64,000 nt of DNA from positions 67,953,501 to 68,017,500 of the forward strand of contig NC_080586.1 of NCBI RefSeq assembly GCF_029962835.1, in the 5' to 3' direction. Of this stretch, positions 13,056-26,200 are shown piece by piece. Below the pieces are notes generated by a model. The model was not told the DNA's origin and did no database searches. It saw only the letters and a list, made by a program, of their open reading frames with translations. Source of the stretch: Magnolia sinica (taxonomy: Eukaryota; Streptophyta; Magnoliopsida; Magnoliales; Magnoliaceae). The position numbers were made by a program, and so were the translations under genes. Position 1 is the stretch's first letter. Every line of letters begins with the position of its first letter.

Positions 13056-14330
13056 CATAAATAGAGTCATAGAGTAGAATATTGATAAAAAATTATTCAC
13101 CATCACGAAATATAATGCTTCCACTAACGATGACATGGTTAAAAGTATGAAGACTCGACTTTCTGATAGAGAATTGCTCTCATTATTTGGGGAGTTGTTT
13201 CATGTACTTTGTTCTGCTCATATTGTTAATTAGATTATGCGAGATGGCTTACGAGAGCTAACATGTGTGCTCCAGTAAATATGAGAAAGTGTAGAGTACA
13301 TTAATTCATCACCATCAAAGGGGCAAAGTTTCAATTTGCAGTGGCTCAAATAAAATTATCAGGGAAAAAGAGTGTATATATGGATGTTCCAACAAGGTGG
13401 AAGTCCACATATCTCATGCTTGAGGTTTCTTTGAACTTTAGAGAAGCATTTTCTCAATTGGAGCAATGTGTTTGTGACTTTGAGGTAAATTCATCCAATG
13501 AAGAATGAGAGATGGGAAAAGTTATTAATAAGTGTTTGAAAGTTTTCTATGAAACTACCAATAACTTTTCTAGTTTTAAATATCCAACTGTTAATATGTA
13601 CTTTTCCAATGTTTATAAATTCTTCTCAAATTAGTTGAATGAGAGAAAAGTGATTGTGATTATTTTTAATCAACGACAAATAGAATGAAATCAAAGTTTG
13701 ATAAGCATTAGCATGAATATAGTTTGGTTTTTACAGTGGCATTAGTTCTTGATCATTAGTTTAAAATGGAGTTGGTGGAGTACTCCTACTATCAAATCTA
13801 TAGTGGTAGTTTTCATTTCTACATCAACATAATTCAACATACAATGGTTGACCTTTTTTCAAATTATAAAGTTGCTGACTATTATAAATCAATGACCACT
13901 TTTTTAACCATTAGTAAAAACAATTGTAATAACAATTTTTCATCATATAGTGATGTTTCTGAAAATACTAAAGATAAATTTAGAGGATTTGATAAGTGAT
14001 ATTCTCATGCACGTCCTGATAGTCAAGCTTTCTTCCAAAAATATGAACTATATCATTATTTGCAAGAGTCAATATTTCATCGCAACTAAGAGTTTAACAT
14101 ATTAAGTTGGTAGCGAATTAATTGTCTAAAGTTTCCAACACTTTTAAGAATGGCCAGTGATATTTTGATAATTCCACTATCTACTTTTGCATCAGAATCA
14201 ACATTTAGTATGGGTGATATAGTGCTTGCTAAGACTCGTAGTTGCTTACTTCCAGAAGTTGTGGAAGCTTTAATATGTGGACAAGATTGGTTTCGACATC
14301 CAAAAAAGAGTAAGTGGATTTTAAATTTAT
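13056..14330 (+). pseudogene. hAT (Ac-like) transposase relic
   Basis: Remains of an Ac/RICESLEEPER-like transposase gene. Segments recognisable in order: NIDKKLFTIT..NAS (13079), LFHVLCSAHIVN (13189), MDVPTRWKSTYLMLE (13381), a KVFYETTNNFSSFKYPT segment (13538), MELVEY (13766), and the C-terminal dimerisation domain IPLSTFASESTFSMGDIV..SCLLPEVVEALICGQDWF (14150-14300). Many stops and frameshifts separate them. The N-terminal half is missing, because the LTR-like block ends right where the coding trace begins. Transposases of this family cut and paste DNA with 8-bp target duplications; this copy cannot. Confidence 0.85.
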
Positions 14331-15033
14331 TTTGTTTTAATTATTATTATTTTATGCAAACTTTTTTTATTTACCATATCTAAATAAGTTATGTGTTTTT
14401 TTCTCCTACCATATGTACAAGTACGAGTAGAAGTTAGAATTGTTATAGTTAGTCATTTCAACTTGGTAAGGAAAAATGTGTATGATAATTTTCTTGTAGT
14501 TGGTATTTGATAGAGTTTGATGACTTTGTTTTCTTTTTGTATTAGTTTACTTTTTAGATTACTAGTTTGACTTGAAAAAGTTAATATTTGATATATTTTC
14601 TTAAAATTTTATATTTGTACTAAGCTTCGCATGGGCAAATGCCAATCCATTGACATGACCTAGATAGGTGGCTAGCAGATTCGATCTGGTTCCCCATTAA
14701 CAAATCTAACCGGGTGGGTCTGAATCCACTATTCAGGTTTGACAGGGTAGGTCAAGATCTTAAGATGCTAATCCATTTATAATCTAATCGGTTTTGAAGC
14801 CACCTAATTTGATTCAGCTTGAATCGTTTACCAACCTAGAGATGGGGCTGTCAATCAACACGCGTAGGGATGCCTTCTGCCTAGATTTGAACTATTTAGG
14901 CTTATTTAATATTTCAATTTAGCCCGGCCCGAGCCCGGTCCATTGATAGCCCTAATTATAGAGGAGGCACTTGCAATAATCCAAACTAGATGGAAGGTTT
15001 TTACAATTATCCATTTATTGTTTTTTTCTTTTA
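14331..15033. other. Intergenic, nothing firm
   Basis: AT-rich stretch, then (14640-14950) a GACCTAGATAGG / GGGTGGGTCTGAATCC type region. That region looks like the subterminal part of hAT-type repeats but has no defined ends. Confidence 0.4.
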
Positions 15034-15692
15034 GGGGTCATTTGGCACCGTGGATTGGAGGGGATTTGAGGGGGTTTCAAATCTCCTGTTGTTTGGTAGC
15101 ATAAGGTAACTAGGGGTTTCAAATCCAGAGGGTTTCCAATCCCCTCTTTGAGGGGGTTTGTAATCAATTGTGAAAGCTTGGATTACACCTAAAATCATTT
15201 CAATAGTTGTAGGTGTAACATGTGTGTCACTATACAGTATCATTTTATTCGGCACATGGCCCACTAATGATGATCAACACTGTCCAAACATTGTCCATGT
15301 AAATTAGCACCATCCAAACCTTGTCCAGCACCGTCCAAACATTGTCCACGTAAATCAACAATTAAAAATCGTAGGTTAGTCACTCAGACATGATCTTGTG
15401 CTTGTGGCCCATCCGAGACTAAGAATTTCATCTTTTCCGAGCAAAACATATATTTGAACGGGCTTATCACAACCATTGTGTCAAAAATTAGGTATCTTAC
15501 TAGTTAGAGATGTTAAAATTGATTTAGTAATTAAATTCAAACCTTTGTAAATATACCACGGATGGGTACTTTGGATTAAAGTCGATTCACACTCCCGGTG
15601 CCAAACACACCAAGAGGATTGCAAATTGAGGAGGATTCTAATCCCGGGGTTCCGATTCCAGGGTTCCAAATTCACGCTCCCAAATAGGGGCG
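15034..15692. mobile_element. Possible Tourist/Harbinger-like non-autonomous element
   Basis: The left end GGGGTCATTTGGCACCG follows TTA. The right end (CCAAATTCACGCTCCCAAATA) is an imperfect inverse. The subterminal GGATTGGAGGGGATTTGAGG type repeats are also mirrored. The ends have diverged and the right TTA is not evident, so this is tentative. Confidence 0.42.
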
Positions 15693-16062
15693 TGGATTAG
15701 CTACTGAGTAGGAGACTTGCTAATGAAGTGATGTCAGCAAGTTCTGTGGGCCTCACTATGATGTATGTGTTGTATCCACACCGTCCATCCATTTTGAGAT
15801 ATCATTTTAGGACATGAGCCAAAGAGAGAGGCAGATAAAAGGCTGTAGTGGACCCACCATAGGAAACAGTGGGGAGAGTGATTCCCACCGTTGAAACAAT
15901 CCTAAGACCCACCATGGTGTTTATTTGAAATCCAAGAAGGGAAAACACAAATATGAGCTTGATTTAAAGCTTTTGTGGCCTTTAAAAGTTTTCAATGGTG
16001 GGCGTTACCGTCCCGCTGTTTTCTATGCTTTTCTATGCTGGAGTCCACTAGAGTTTTGGATT

Positions 16063-16071
16063 TAACTCATT
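16063..16071. repeat. SINE target duplication, left copy (TAACTCATT)
   Basis: The nine bases TAACTCATT recur at 16205-16213 on the other side of the SINE, marking its insertion into the older MITE. Confidence 0.75.
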
Positions 16072-16204
16072 TTTTAAATTTTTTTTTAGTTTTACACGCG
16101 CACACACACGTCATGTGATTTCACCACTGGTGGGTAGTCAAACCCTTGACCCGGTGTTGAAACTCCTGAGTCTACCGCCCGGGGAAGGGTAAGCACCCGG
16201 GTGG
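16072..16204 (-). mobile_element. tRNA-derived SINE, copy 1
   Basis: Minus-strand reading shows an A-box-like TTACCCTTCC...GGTAGACTC, the GGAGTTTCAACACC link, a degenerate B box (GTCAAGGGTTTGACTACCC), a GTGAAATCACATGACGTGTGTG segment, and an A-rich tail (T run on +). The flanking TAACTCATT copies are 9-bp target duplications. It is non-coding and would be transcribed by RNA polymerase III and mobilised by a LINE. Confidence 0.8.
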
Positions 16205-16334
16205 TAACTCATTCTTTTGATCTTACTCTAAAATGATCTCTCAAAGTGGATCGACGGTGTGGATACAACACATACACCATGGTGGCCCCACATAACTTGG
16301 TGACGTCACTTTACTAACCAGTCTCGCTACTCAA

Positions 16335-16872
16335 GGGAAACGGATTGGCTACTCCCCAGCCACCGGCCATTGGCTGATCGTCGGTGCTCTGTGGGCCACA
16401 CCATGAAGTATGTGTTTAATTCATGCCGTCCATCTATTTTTTTAAATCATTTTATGGTACTAGACCAAAAATTACTTATATCCCAATCTCAAGTTGATCA
16501 CATTAGAGAAAACAGTGTTGAATGAACGTGGACCATTAAAAACTTTTTAGGAGCCATAAAAGTTTTGGATCAAGATGATATTTGTTTTTTCCCTTAATCC
16601 GGGTCTGTATGACGTAATTAATATATTGGATGTCAAAATAAACAGTAAAGTGGCCATTTAGGAGCATTTAAATGGCGGACATCCAATCAATATTGTTTTC
16701 CAGTGGTGTGGTCCACCTGAGGTTTATATCCCTCTTATTTTTTGATAAAAACACAAAATGATCTTTAAAAATGGATGAACAGAATGGATTAAATATATAA
16801 ATCATGGTAGGGCCCACAGAGCACCGAACACCGGCAACGGGGCTACGCGGGGGAGTAGCCAATCCGTTTCCC
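16335..16872. mobile_element. MITE with GGGAAACGGATTGGCTACTC ends, next to the PNC promoter
   Basis: 538 bp. The left end GGGAAACGGATTGGCTACTC and right end GAGTAGCCAATCCGTTTCCC are perfect inverse repeats over 20 bp. Deeper on both sides lie GGTGCTCTGTGGGCC and GGCCCACAGAGCACC, also inverse. The trinucleotide CAA flanks it on both sides (16332-16334 and 16873-16875), compatible with a 3-bp target duplication. No coding capacity. It ends about 105 bp upstream of the carrier gene's TATA-like box. Confidence 0.8.
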
Positions 16873-16978
16873 CAAACAAGCCCTTAAGTACTGGTGGCAA
16901 ACGCACACGGGGAGTAGACCTTAAACATTTTGGTTCCTCCACGCGTCATTTTCGGCACTTTCTTCCGTCACCTGCCCA

Positions 16979-16986
16979 TTTAAATA
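16979..16986 (+). promoter_or_regulatory. TATA-like box of the PNC gene
   Basis: TTTAAATA lies 143 bp upstream of the start codon and just ahead of a GA-rich leader (about 16998-17043: AGAGAGAGAGGGAGAAGAGAG and on). GA-rich leaders are common in plant 5' untranslated regions. The transcription start is inferred, not seen. Confidence 0.5.
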
Positions 16987-17121
16987 ACCAATTCAACTGA
17001 GAGAGAGAGGGAGAAGAGAGCGAGCGAGAGGGGGGAGAGAGACTTTTTTCTTTCTCCATAGATCTGATTTTTTTTTTTTTCGTTTTCCATATATTTTTGT
17101 TAGTTTGATTATATTGGAATC

Positions 17122-17264
17122 ATGGCCGTCGATCTGGAATCTTTGTCGGAGGCAACATCAGGGGCCGTCGGAGCCCTGATAAGCACTACCATTCTGTACC
17201 CGCTTGACACTTGTAAGACAAAGTACCAGGCCGAAGTTCAATCTCAAGGCCACCAGAAGTACAG
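17122..17264 (+). CDS. PNC1: PNC exon 1
   Basis: Starts at the ATG of [14 protein letters not shown] and ends in TACAG before donor GTTTGT, leaving an Arg codon split after its second base. It holds the first transmembrane helix and the first carrier signature (PLDTCKTK). Confidence 0.94.
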
Positions 17265-20200
17265 GTTTGTGGATGGACACCACCTTTCTCTTCCTGATCT
17301 TTTTATATATATTTCTTTTAATTTCTGGTCATTTCCTTGATGGGTTTCTTTTATTCTTGTTTGTTATGCAATTTTATTTATTTTTTGGGTATTTTTATTT
17401 TGGTTCTTTTTGTATCACTTCAATTGGTTTTGTTTATATGCTTTTTTTTTTTTGGGTATGTATTTTCTCTAATAAGGTTTTATTTTTCTGTTGTTGTGGC
17501 TGTAGTTGTTTTTTGTGTGTGTTGTTTTCTTTCTTTCTTTCTTTTCTTTTTTTTTTTTTTGAAGATTTTTTAATTATTTTAACAGATGTTTTTATTTTTA
17601 AATTTTTTTTTGGATCATTCTCTTGTTTTCTGACTTTCTCATTATAAATTGTTATTGGAATGTGTTCTGTGTTATGAATTCATGATTAGTTCTTTCGAGA
17701 CAAAAAAAAGAAGAAGATTGCTTACAATGGTTATATCCGGTGTTTTTCTTGATGGCATTTTAAATTTCTTCTCCTTTTTCTTTTTTTAGGGTGTGTTTGG
17801 TTGCACCAAATATCATGGAATTTTATGATTAGTTGGTCTAATTTGGTGTATTTTCATGATATTTTATGAAATTTAGTTGAACCAAACACACCCTTAGGAG
17901 TTATAAGATCCTCCACTGAGGATATTCCATTGTATGCTTGTGGTTTCAATACGTACTAGCGGGGCCCATGGTACAGTTATCCAGACCATTGGCTAGTTGT
18001 GTCCCACCTTGTATGGACCATATCTGGGATTCCTCCCAGATAGGAAGATCCTAGCCTCCAATAATTTTGGCCTTTTTTCTTCGGAAAGAACGTGGACCAT
18101 TGCTTTTCCTTCTTAGCATGTGTTTGCAAGACACAAACTGAAATTTCCTGATTGTCCTGTAGAGAAAATTTTCAGTTCATTGTCCATCCATGGCGGGTCC
18201 TAACAGCCCAATGGTCTGGATAAATGAGCCATGGGACCACATGACTGAAAACCTGAGTATATAGTCTATATCCTTGGGTAAAGGTTCCTATAATTCCTCT
18301 TCCTTACATCATAGTTGACATCGTCATTGGTAGTTGCAACCTGCTCGGTGTAGTCATTGGTTGTGAAATCGTCGAATGTGTTTTTGTTTAGATTTTAGAA
18401 TGCTAGTGGATACTTGATCTTTGTTCCTCCCTTTTATCTTTGCTTGTTTTCAATCTGGATAAACACAATCACATGCAAAATTGGGACTGTCGGTCTGAAT
18501 TATCTTAATTCGGAGTCGTGCAAGTCTAGTTGATGTGGTTTTTTTTTCCTTCTGTGCTTCTTGTGTCTAGATTCACTATCGGTCTCTTTGTCATTTGTTG
18601 ATGCAAGATAAACTAGAGACTCTTCTTGAAAGTGTATATAAGACCATACTGATCTATTCACTGTGGCTAATTCTCGAATAACATCCATTGCAAGCAAAAA
18701 GGTGGTTATTGTTAGTGTCATACAATCAAAATGAATGTTAAGCATCCTTGAGGCGTCGATGGGATGTTGTTATAGGTGAACTAAAATTACGGGCATGTTT
18801 CGATGGGAGGAAAACTGAATAAATGAAAGGAAAACAAACATGCTGACATAAGGTATGGAAAAGCTGAGATCAATGCAAGGAAAGGAAACCTTTCATACGT
18901 TTTTGTTTTGCTATAGAAACTGTGCTATAAAATGTTTTTCCTTCCATTTTCTAGTGTTTTGGTTGCAATATTGAAAGGAAAACCTCTTTTCCTACCAATT
19001 TTGCCATTTGGAATATCATATCAGAGGAAAAGTTCTTTTCCCACCAATTAACTTTTGAAGAATTTGTTTTACTTTTTGAGGAAAGGAAATCGTTTTCCTC
19101 CTCTTTTGTTTCGCAAATAGAGAAGAGATCACATCAAAGGAATTCATTATGCTTTCTTTAGTTTTCCAATGTTATCACACAATCCAAACAGACCTTAAAG
19201 TATTTTTAGGTATAATCTCATGGTGTAACCAATTTAGGAAATACTTCTTGATGAATGTTTTTGATTGATAACTACATGATGATCGGGTTATGCTCCCAAA
19301 AGTTCTCTAGTTGACATTTTTAGGGTCCTTGACATTTTTAGGGTCCTTAACGAGACTCTTAGTTGCATTTCCATGGCATTTGGCACCTTGTTGGTGTGCT
19401 ATGACCAATCTCTTATGAGAGCTAACAATATGTCCATCACAATATCTATATATAATGTGGGATAGTGTCAAACTCCGAAACCCGGCACCTAAGCATGAAG
19501 ACTCAGGTTTTGTGTCCTAGGGTGTTAACACTATGACGATCATGTGCACTGGCACCGACACTGACAACGCTCCAGTTTTTGCCGCTTGAGTACGATGCTC
19601 TAGCTGCTCAAACCGGAGTGTCGCCAAGGAATGTCACACGTGGGTGTACTTCCCACGTGTGCACTTAGTCAAATTTACATTCATTCCAGAAGCAAATAAA
19701 TTGGAGTAACACATGTTAATTTAGCGGATAAGCAAACCATTAAGTTTGCAGGGAAAATATCTAAATAAAGTGTATGAATCCAAAGGCTCCTATGGGGACC
19801 ACCACAAACCATAACATAAACTCAATGCACGAGACATGCCAATATCAAGGAAAAGCCATAGAGAAATCCAATGACCTGAGCTCTTGTGGCCCAATCAGGC
19901 TAGCACTACTCCACTCCAAACACCTAGCTCACCACCAAGCTCTACTTGGGCCTCCTAAGCTCTTCGACTCCATTTACCTGCATCCATTGTTTGTTTTTCG
20001 AATTCGAGATGTGAGTGGTCAACTCAATGAGGAATCCCCCCAAGATTTACACAATGGCATATTAATTAGGTATAGTTTCACAGGATAGGCATTCTAACAA
20101 TCACAGTTTACAATGCGTCTTATTTAAATGCATGGATGCATGCAAATGTTCTTTGCATTGGGGATGCACGTCCAACCGAACCAAATGCAAGAGACTAGGT

Positions 20201-23200
20201 CTTTCAAATAGTCGATCCAACTCACAATAAATGGGTTGTTCAAAGAGTGGTCTAGGAGCCAACCAAAGTACACAGTTGCACGGGCTTCCACAACATCTAG
20301 ATTAGCCACCCAATTACGCTCGCGAGCCATGAATGCATGATTAATCCAACCTTTATCAGTCCAATTCACAAACAACCATTTGACGAACCTATGCAACTAG
20401 TGACCAACCTTACTCCAACGAGTAAGCCTTACCATAACAAATATATAAATCCAACAAACGGGTTCCCCCCAACAAAAGCCAACAAGGAAAGCTAACAAGG
20501 CACAAACAAGATTCCACCCAAAGCCGACAAGGGCACAATAATTCACAAAGATGGTAAGCCTACGACCAATTCCATTTAATTCAAAAACGCAAGGTGGCCA
20601 ATAGTTTGAGGCACAATCTCATATATGTGTTACAACAATATGAATCACAAACAGGGTAGTCGGGTTGCTCGATTCAATCCACAATTGGCCATTATCTCTG
20701 TGGATATCACAAGTGAGTTCCGGTTGCTGGGATTCATGATTCCAAACATTTTAACATGCCAACACCCAAAACTTACCCTAAAGCTTATTACAATGCATGT
20801 TCATATGGAATTTACGAGGGAAATATTACACTTGGATATGTCATAATTCATATCCACATGAATTCCACAAGACGATGATTATATTCACATGATTATACAT
20901 TTAAGGAGTCCGCATGTGTGAATCAACCTAAGCAATGGGCTAAACATGTTATGCACCCTTATCCAAGGGCTAAGCATATTACATCCCAAGTAATTGAGCA
21001 TCCTAATGGGTGCATGTGTGTGTATCAACATATAAAAGAGCTAAGTATGTTATGTGATCATATACAGGATCAACCTATAAAAGGGCTCACATATGTATTG
21101 GTACAAAATGAAATGGAGACACTCTTGTGTAGCCATAAGGCTCATAACAATCATCGTCATCGTCATCATCTTAGCCTTCTGCCAACAATTTGGGTATGAT
21201 GCATCCATGGCACTATTTGTTCCATTTCAAAAAGCCACCGTTGATGTTAAGCTTCATATTCATTTCATCATCATCATCATCTAAGCCTTAGCCCAATTGT
21301 TTGGATTCATTTTCTAAGTTACGACACTAGTTTGACGTTGGCTACTAACTTGACACAACCCTCCTTTGTCCGCAGACGCATTGTAATATACAACTACATA
21401 GGTTGAATACAATCAAGCACTATTTAGTAGTCTATTACACAAGTTGATTACAATCAATGAGTTAAGCTTCATATTCGTTTCTTGGATGCAAAATTGAGCC
21501 TTTGGCTTTCTATGCTATACCTAGTGAGAATACTATGTGCATATTTGTATTGTGACATGAGCGTTCCAATTTTATCATTAAAATTTTCTAGTCCAAGAAT
21601 ATTTCCAAGTAGACCAAGATGCTGGGTAACAAATTTCCTTAACATTTATTGGGCATCTTTGATGCATAACCTTTTGCTTTTTTTAGTAACTATTTTGATA
21701 TACAATATTGTAGTGATTATTCTACTGTCAGTAATCAGTTTGGATTCATGATGAAAGTTCAGGAGTAAGTTAGACGCCAGCTTTCAACCTGACTCAAGCC
21801 TCCTTTATCTAGGTTGGGGAGCGGCAATGAGAGTAGAAAAGTCTCCTAGGCGCAACGTAATAGACTATTACATACATTGATTACAATCAAGTACTATTGA
21901 ATAGTCTATTGCATTGGTTGATTAGAATCAAGTGCTATCTAATAGTCTATTACATAGGTTGATTACAATCTAGTGCTATCTAATAGTCTATTACAATCAA
22001 GTGCTATCTAATAGTCTATTACAACCAACGAGTTTATTCAACTCTTAGTAATGATTAGGAAAAAAAATGATTAAGTACACCTCAACTAAAGGCCTATTTG
22101 TGTAATTTTGTTGTAGTGGGTCTTCGTCAGGAGTCAACATCTTGCCCTTTCCTTATCACACTTGTTGTAATTGTATTAACCACTATTGTGTAGAATTAGC
22201 TGACACCAATTAGTTGAGATAAGGCTTAGATGATGATGATGATGTCTAAGATTAGGTCCTTGGTATATGTTATTTGTGGATGGTGTGGTGTTGGTCCATG
22301 AGACTAGATGGGAGGCAAATGCTAAATTAAAGGGTTTTGGAGAATGGCTGTAGAGTCTAGAGGCTTAAAAATTAGCAGAACCAATACGATTTTAGAGGTT
22401 TGGAGAATGGCTGATCACCTGATCATTTTAAAAATTTGGTCGAGTTTTCCAAGTTGCTCGACTGAGTCTTTGAGTCACAAAAGCAATCTAGTATGAGCTG
22501 ATCCAGCTAGGGTTAAAAAAATTTCAATTTCTCATACCTAGAAACCCTAGTTTCATAAAATTCCCACCCCCTCTTAGCTCAAAACCTCACATCCCAAATT
22601 TTCCTAGTTCGAAACCATTAATGTTCCAATTTCCCCAAATCTTAACCATACATTTTCTCATTTCCCCAATGCCCCCAAATTCCTAACCCAAAATCATACT
22701 TTTGCTAAAATCCCTTAATTTCCAAACACAATCCAAATTTCCAATATCCACAAATCCTCTTACCTAAATCTTCCAATTTCCTGAAAATCCCAATGTGTCC
22801 TATATCTCTTATATGGCACAAATGGAAGCTTAAAGTGCTTTTAAGAAGTCAAATGCAGTGCTTAAAACACCAATAGAAGAAAGAAATCAATAAGATCTCA
22901 TGAGTTTATGAGATATCTTAGAAATATTTTTCATAAATCAAGGCTTTGATATAAAAGAAATGAGAAAAATGTGCTCAAAGGAGATTTGTAAAATGTCTTT
23001 CCACCCTTAATGGTTGTCAACATACAAAAAATGCTTTTTTTGAGGTACCCAAAAGGGTACGTCATGATATTATGCAGATGGTACCCGGGTGCACTCAAGC
23101 GCACCTAGGCATTAGGTGCTAGGCTCTCACCTATGGACTATGCCTCACCCAAGGCCCAGGCAAGTGCAGATGGCCCAAAATGCCAAGGCATGCACCCAAA

Positions 23201-26200
23201 ACACCTTTGACTACATTAGCAAGGATTTAGTTGCAGCAATGGGGAAGTGGTTGTTTCAAAATGTTAGAAAGTATAAACAAGCTTGGAAATAGGAGCAGGA
23301 GCAAGAGTTCGAAATGCAACTTCGACACAGAAGAGGCACTTGTTTGGCTCTTCGTCGGTTTTATTTTCATCAATTCATATGATCTTCTGTAGTGTTGTAT
23401 ACTTGGACCTAGGATAGTTTCAAGTGGATGTGAAGACACTGTTTTTGAACGAAAATGATTACATGCTGCGGTATTATGTGAAATTCAAGACAACTCTCGT
23501 CCCGTTAGCTCCAATCAAGAGATCTCCTTCTTCGTGTTCGCCATAATCAACATAGTTTTTCAACTCTTTCCATTCTTCATGTTCATCAGAATTAACATAA
23601 TTTGCAACTCTTTCCGTCATTAGTTGTTGGATGCCGGGAGGCTTATGAATTTTCCTCTACAACAAATTTTCTATTTGGAAAGTTTTATGATTTCGAACCC
23701 TGATCATGTCTTTTCTTTTTTAAAGTTGAAACTTACGTGAATGAGCCTTGCAATGATTCATATAGGCATGTAGCAGCTGATATGTTAAAAGTTTCACTAA
23801 AAACTGTTGGTCCGGTACTTTTCTTTTCTCTTCTTTCTTTCATTTTTTTTGAAAGAAAGAAACTATTTCATTTAAGAGAGCAAAATAATACATCATTTCC
23901 AATACAGATGGACTGATGGGCTCTCCCCTTTAGGTAAGGAATCTTCCACAGAATTAACTCTCCCCCATTGCAGGCAAACTGTCAGTTTGTCACTGATATA
24001 TGTTTTACTCTGATATATGTTTTACTGGCACTATTACTGATCTTCCCCAAGTTGTGGTATTTTGTAGCTTCCTAAGTTCTTCATTTTGACAACCTGCTCT
24101 CCAAATCTCAATCTATTGCTGTTCCCATTTCATATAATGAGCCCGATTAGTAATTGGGCCAGGTTGCAGGTGTGCCCCTAACATACCTAAACCTAGCCTG
24201 AACCTGATTATATTATATATTACAAGTTCATATATATGCTTGAGACTCCAGTTAATTTATAATAAGTTTGCTGATTCATGATCATAATTAGCAGTTTAGC
24301 ATTTTTAATCCACAAAACTATAGAAAAAGGAGGCTGGTTCCTCTACAACGTTTAGGATAAGCTTATTATACAACACCTCGTGTGTGGGGCCACTGTATGC
24401 CATCCAATAAAGTCTCCCCACTGTGAAAGTGGGATGCCAAATTTCAGGCCAAACCAACCATTATGTGGGCCCCAGATGGCTATGGAGATTTTTGGGTGAT
24501 TGTAAGTTTTTTCCATGGTGTGGTCCTAATGATTAGATAGTCCTGATTTTTGGGGCATCCCATCATCATGACGAGCCCACTTTATGTGCGGGTGAGATAG
24601 CATATATGCACCACGGTGGGCTCCACACACAGTGTCCTTGAAAAAGAAGCGGAAAGTGGAAGAGAACAACTTCGATACTATGACGAAGTGATGGATTGAT
24701 GGGACATGCAGAACTTTTCATTGTGATGGTGGCATCCGTGTGAATATGTATGGGTACCCAACATTTTCTTAAATATCAAATCATAGAGGGCTACCTGGTA
24801 CCCTAATGGATACCTGACATCCTACTGGGTACAGCTATTAGTGCCCATTTTGGGCCCGACATGGCTATGGCTGTGTATGAGTGCATTACCCATTGGTGGT
24901 AGGGTAACCTGTATCCGACCTGAACCCGGCCCATTACTGCCCCTAATAATAATAATTATTATTATTTTAGCCTATTGCTAATGGAATTTTGTGTAAAAGT
25001 GGGAGAGTGAAATTGTATAGCAACTGATTATGATTTGGAGTCATGCCAAATTAGCATGGCTTTTGTTCAGAAATTAGATCCATTTGTACCCTTGTGATTG
25101 TGATAAGTTCTGGCATTTGTCCTGGCATTTGTCTATTTTGTTTAGATGCTTATGTTTAGAATACGTCCTGTCTCGGATGCCATATTGAATACCCACGTTT
25201 TCCTGCTACAACTACAATAATAAGCTCTGAATCTTGTGGTTATGCTAGCGTTCTTGTGAGGAAATGTGATCCATTTGTGGCTCTGGAGAAGTTCCATGAA
25301 CATTTATCTATGTCCACAAACCATGATTTTTAGAGGTGGGGAGTTCTGAATATTTTATGGGGCCCCAGACTTTTCTGAATGAGTAGAGCTCCAATATTGA
25401 GAACCAACTATTGTGCTTATGCAAGCATTCTCGGGGAGGTGTTGGAGCTTAAACATTGATAATAAAATTGTGAACTTTTTTATCTTAATCTCGCTTTCTA
25501 TGAGACTGTTTTTCTTTTTGATGGGGACGTGCCTTGGAATTGTTCATGGGATTTTGTGGGTACTTGTGCCTTGCTCTGTACCGATAAATTTAGACAATGG
25601 TTATTGATTGTAAACGATTTTATTTACTTTTTATTGCACTTATGCAGGAACCTTTCTGACGTTTTGTGGGAAGCAATTTCTAACCGTCAGGTTCTCTCAT
25701 TGTACCAAGGGCTTGGGACCAAGAACTTGCAATCATTCATATCACAGTTTGTGTATTTTTACGGTTATAGCTATTTCAAACGGCTGTATTTGAGAAAAAG
25801 TGGAGCCAAATCTTTAGGAACAAAAGCAAACTTGATTATTGCTGCAGCTGCTGGGGCATGCACTGTCGTAGTAACACAGGTAAGACAACATCTTTTCTGC
25901 TCTTCAGGCATGTCTTTGGTCCTTCCATTATCATGTAAGCCATTTGCATCATGTTTCCATCTTGTCAAGGAAAATAACTACGAGTTCGGGATAACTGTAG
26001 TTCCCTGCTTGCCATTAGTGCAGAGACATTGGACCCACCTGAAAACATGCAAGAATCTCCACATTGTTTAAGCCATCGATTTCAGCATCCAATGGCCTGA
26101 TAGGAAATCATAAAGGCGAGAATTATAGTTCTTGTGGGCTAGGGAACCGACCCTCTTTGTTTCAAGCTCAAAATTTGAGAAAATTTTCATGAATTCTTTT

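Larger units (their letters stand above)
15692..16334. mobile_element. MITE carrying a nested SINE
   Basis: The left end (GGATTAGCTACTGAGTAGG, then GACTTGCTAATGAAGTGATG) is mirrored at the right by CGTCACTTTACTAACCAGTCTCGCTACT. The inner ATGATGTATGTGTTGTATCCACACCGTCCATCC block is also mirrored. A SINE lies inside (16072-16204). The outermost bases of the right end appear to be lost where the next MITE begins. Confidence 0.7.
17265..25647 (+). other. PNC intron 1, 8.4 kb, transposon-filled
   Basis: GT-AG intron beginning with a T-rich stretch (17280-17640) that gives long but meaningless frames. It contains a perfect Tourist-like MITE (17789-17893), a second possible one (18791-19194), an LTR fragment (19440-20850), LINE tails and a 42-bp tandem repeat (21.1-22.25 kb), and a MITE near 24.5 kb. 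22260-24340 and 24660-25640 show no gene or clear repeat. Confidence 0.85.

Noticed and set aside
17204..17647. 147-codon Phe-rich open frame starting in PNC exon 1
   Set aside because: It reads the T-rich start of intron 1 in a wrong frame. The PNC exon and donor site explain the region.
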